64,000 nucleotides of DNA from Lumnitzera littorea. Its lineage: Eukaryota; Streptophyta; Magnoliopsida; Myrtales; Combretaceae. A program made the position numbers and the translations under genes. The notes below the pieces were generated by a model. That model saw only the letters and a program-made list of their open reading frames with translations. It did not search any database and had not been told where the DNA came from. Shown one piece after another: positions 63,000 through 64,000 of the stretch. Each line of letters begins with the position of its first letter. Within the stretch, counting starts at the first letter, position 1. The DNA lies in assembly GCA_024138015.1 (NCBI GenBank), contig JAMXBB010000012.1, positions 24,068,991 to 24,132,990 on the forward strand, read 5' to 3'.

Positions 63000-63629
63000 A
63001 AATTTGTTACCTCGGTAAATGATTTACAGGGGACTTGCGAACCTCAACAATTGGCTGAGAAAATGGCATCGAATGGTCTGCCGTAGCAAACTATTATGTC
63101 CTCGAGCATAGGATCATAAATATTTAATAAGAAAATTTTTTAATCCTAAGTTTATAAGATGGCTACTTATTGGACTCTTTGTCTTTTAGGTCTAACTAAC
63201 TGGATTTGACACGTCTCTTAGGCTTGGATTGATCAAGTCCAATAAGCTCTATAATAACTAGAATGTATAAGATAAAGATAAAATATATTTAAATTACCAT
63301 ATTCGGAACAAGTAAGACATATCAGATATAACGACCTTACTCTCCTATATTTGCAGGAGAAGATTTCTTTTTACTAATTAACATTTAACTACCGGCATTA
63401 CTTTACTATAAATATTAGTCCATTACTTAGCGGTAAAACTCTCTAAACTTTGCATATTAAGCTTGCTAATTATTTCAAAGTACTTTCTATTCTCAAAGGC
63501 CTTATTATTAATTTAAGTATTGAAGTGGTTATACTAAACAACTCATCGGCATTCTCTCACAGTGTATTGTTTTTCAAGCCTTCTATGTACAGAGCTCCCA
63601 TATTTACTGGCAAATACTTAGAGGTGACA
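63000..63629 (+). mobile_element. 5' LTR (3' part certain) of a second Tat-type element, running off the window
   Basis: The end GAGGTGACA at 63,629 is followed at once by a Tat-type primer region. Upstream are an LTR promoter word (TACTATAAATATTAG, near 63,406) and TATTGAAGTGGTTATACTAA plus ACTCATCGGC, which resemble the R-U5 part of Tat LTRs. The left boundary could not be fixed; it lies somewhere between about 62,940 and 63,200. The element is not the same family as the one at 29,842-40,195, whose LTRs differ. Confidence 0.6.
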
Positions 63630-63655
63630 TTTGGTATCACTTGTGGGAACCAAAA
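63630..63655 (+). promoter_or_regulatory. Primer-binding region of the edge Tat-type element
   Basis: TTTGGTATCACTTGTGGGAA corresponds to the TTTGGCGCCGTCTGTGGGAA common beside Tat LTRs, with C-to-T and G-to-A-type differences. It sets the + orientation. Confidence 0.6.
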
Positions 63656-63718
63656 TTCCTATACCTAGAACCTCAAACACATTAAATACATACCCTACAA
63701 ATAATTCCTTTAACATCA

Positions 63719-64000
63719 TGTCTTACCGCGACAAGCAGGAGAACCAATAGTTGGTAAATAACCAACTTGTGGGCGATCGGCCCCGCTCCCAAGGGCTATG
63801 CTGGAGGAGCACTTAGAACATTTGGTTGAGGAATATGTTGTGCAAAATAGGCTACTTTGCGCTTGCCTAGAAGAGATAGAGCGGTACAGTGCATAAACCT
63901 ATCCCCCTGAAGCTTTTAATGCTCGTATTGGGCATAATAACATCTAGTAGTAGTGGTAGAATGGTAAGGATCAACAACTTGATTCTGTGGCCACCTGCAA
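63719..64000 (+). pseudogene. Start of gag of the edge Tat-type element (truncated by window)
   Basis: One frame gives PRAMLEEHLEHLVEEYVVQ followed by NRLLCACLEEIERYSA (63,790-63,893), a coiled-coil-like gag N-terminus. Stops occur before and after, so the copy is probably inactive. The rest lies outside the window. Confidence 0.4.

Overview
The window is AT-rich plant nuclear DNA, most likely from a eudicot. It contains one clearly intact gene, an INDETERMINATE DOMAIN (IDD) C2H2 zinc-finger transcription factor on the + strand (57,692-60,512, four exons, 553 codons). The gene order gives no operon or cluster. Almost everything else is old, nested transposable elements or unassigned AT-rich spacer. 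All element boundaries below were read by eye from target-site duplications (TSDs), LTR or TIR ends and decayed protein motifs.

Left cluster (5,962-23,645). A solo LTR of about 0.69 kb, flanked by GTGAG on both sides, has been cut into three pieces by two later insertions. One is a 13.8-kb Ty3/gypsy element with ~2.95-kb LTRs (6,291-20,134, TSD AAAGT/AAAGC). The other is a related 3.1-kb solo LTR (20,457-23,589, perfect TSD GAAGG). The 13.8-kb element carries two further solo LTRs: 13,202-14,088 (TSD GATTA), which sits inside its reverse transcriptase, and 15,102-16,969 (TSD ATGCC).

Right cluster (27,563-51,725). A Mutator-like element (MULE) has ~80-bp terminal inverted repeats and an 8/9-matching 9-bp TSD. 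Its minus-strand gene runs transposase directly into a plant mobile domain (PMD). An 18.7-kb Ty3/gypsy element (29,433-48,094) split the PMD. That element's own 5' LTR was then split by a Tat-lineage element in the opposite orientation (29,842-40,195), which has an antisense additional ORF and a 3'UTR minisatellite. Two solo LTRs sit in the gag and pol of the gypsy element. All coding regions in both clusters carry stops and frameshifts, often at former Trp, Gln or Arg codons (TGG/CAG/CGA to TAG/TGA), as expected of long-methylated DNA.

Spacers and right edge. A ~0.9-kb compound fold-back repeat lies at 25,970-26,855, with a possible SINE/LINE fragment near 24.2-24.6 kb. The IDD gene follows 5.5 kb of spacer after the MULE. 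At the right edge, 63,630 is the primer-binding site of another Tat-type element whose 5' LTR and start of gag lie in the window and which runs off the end.
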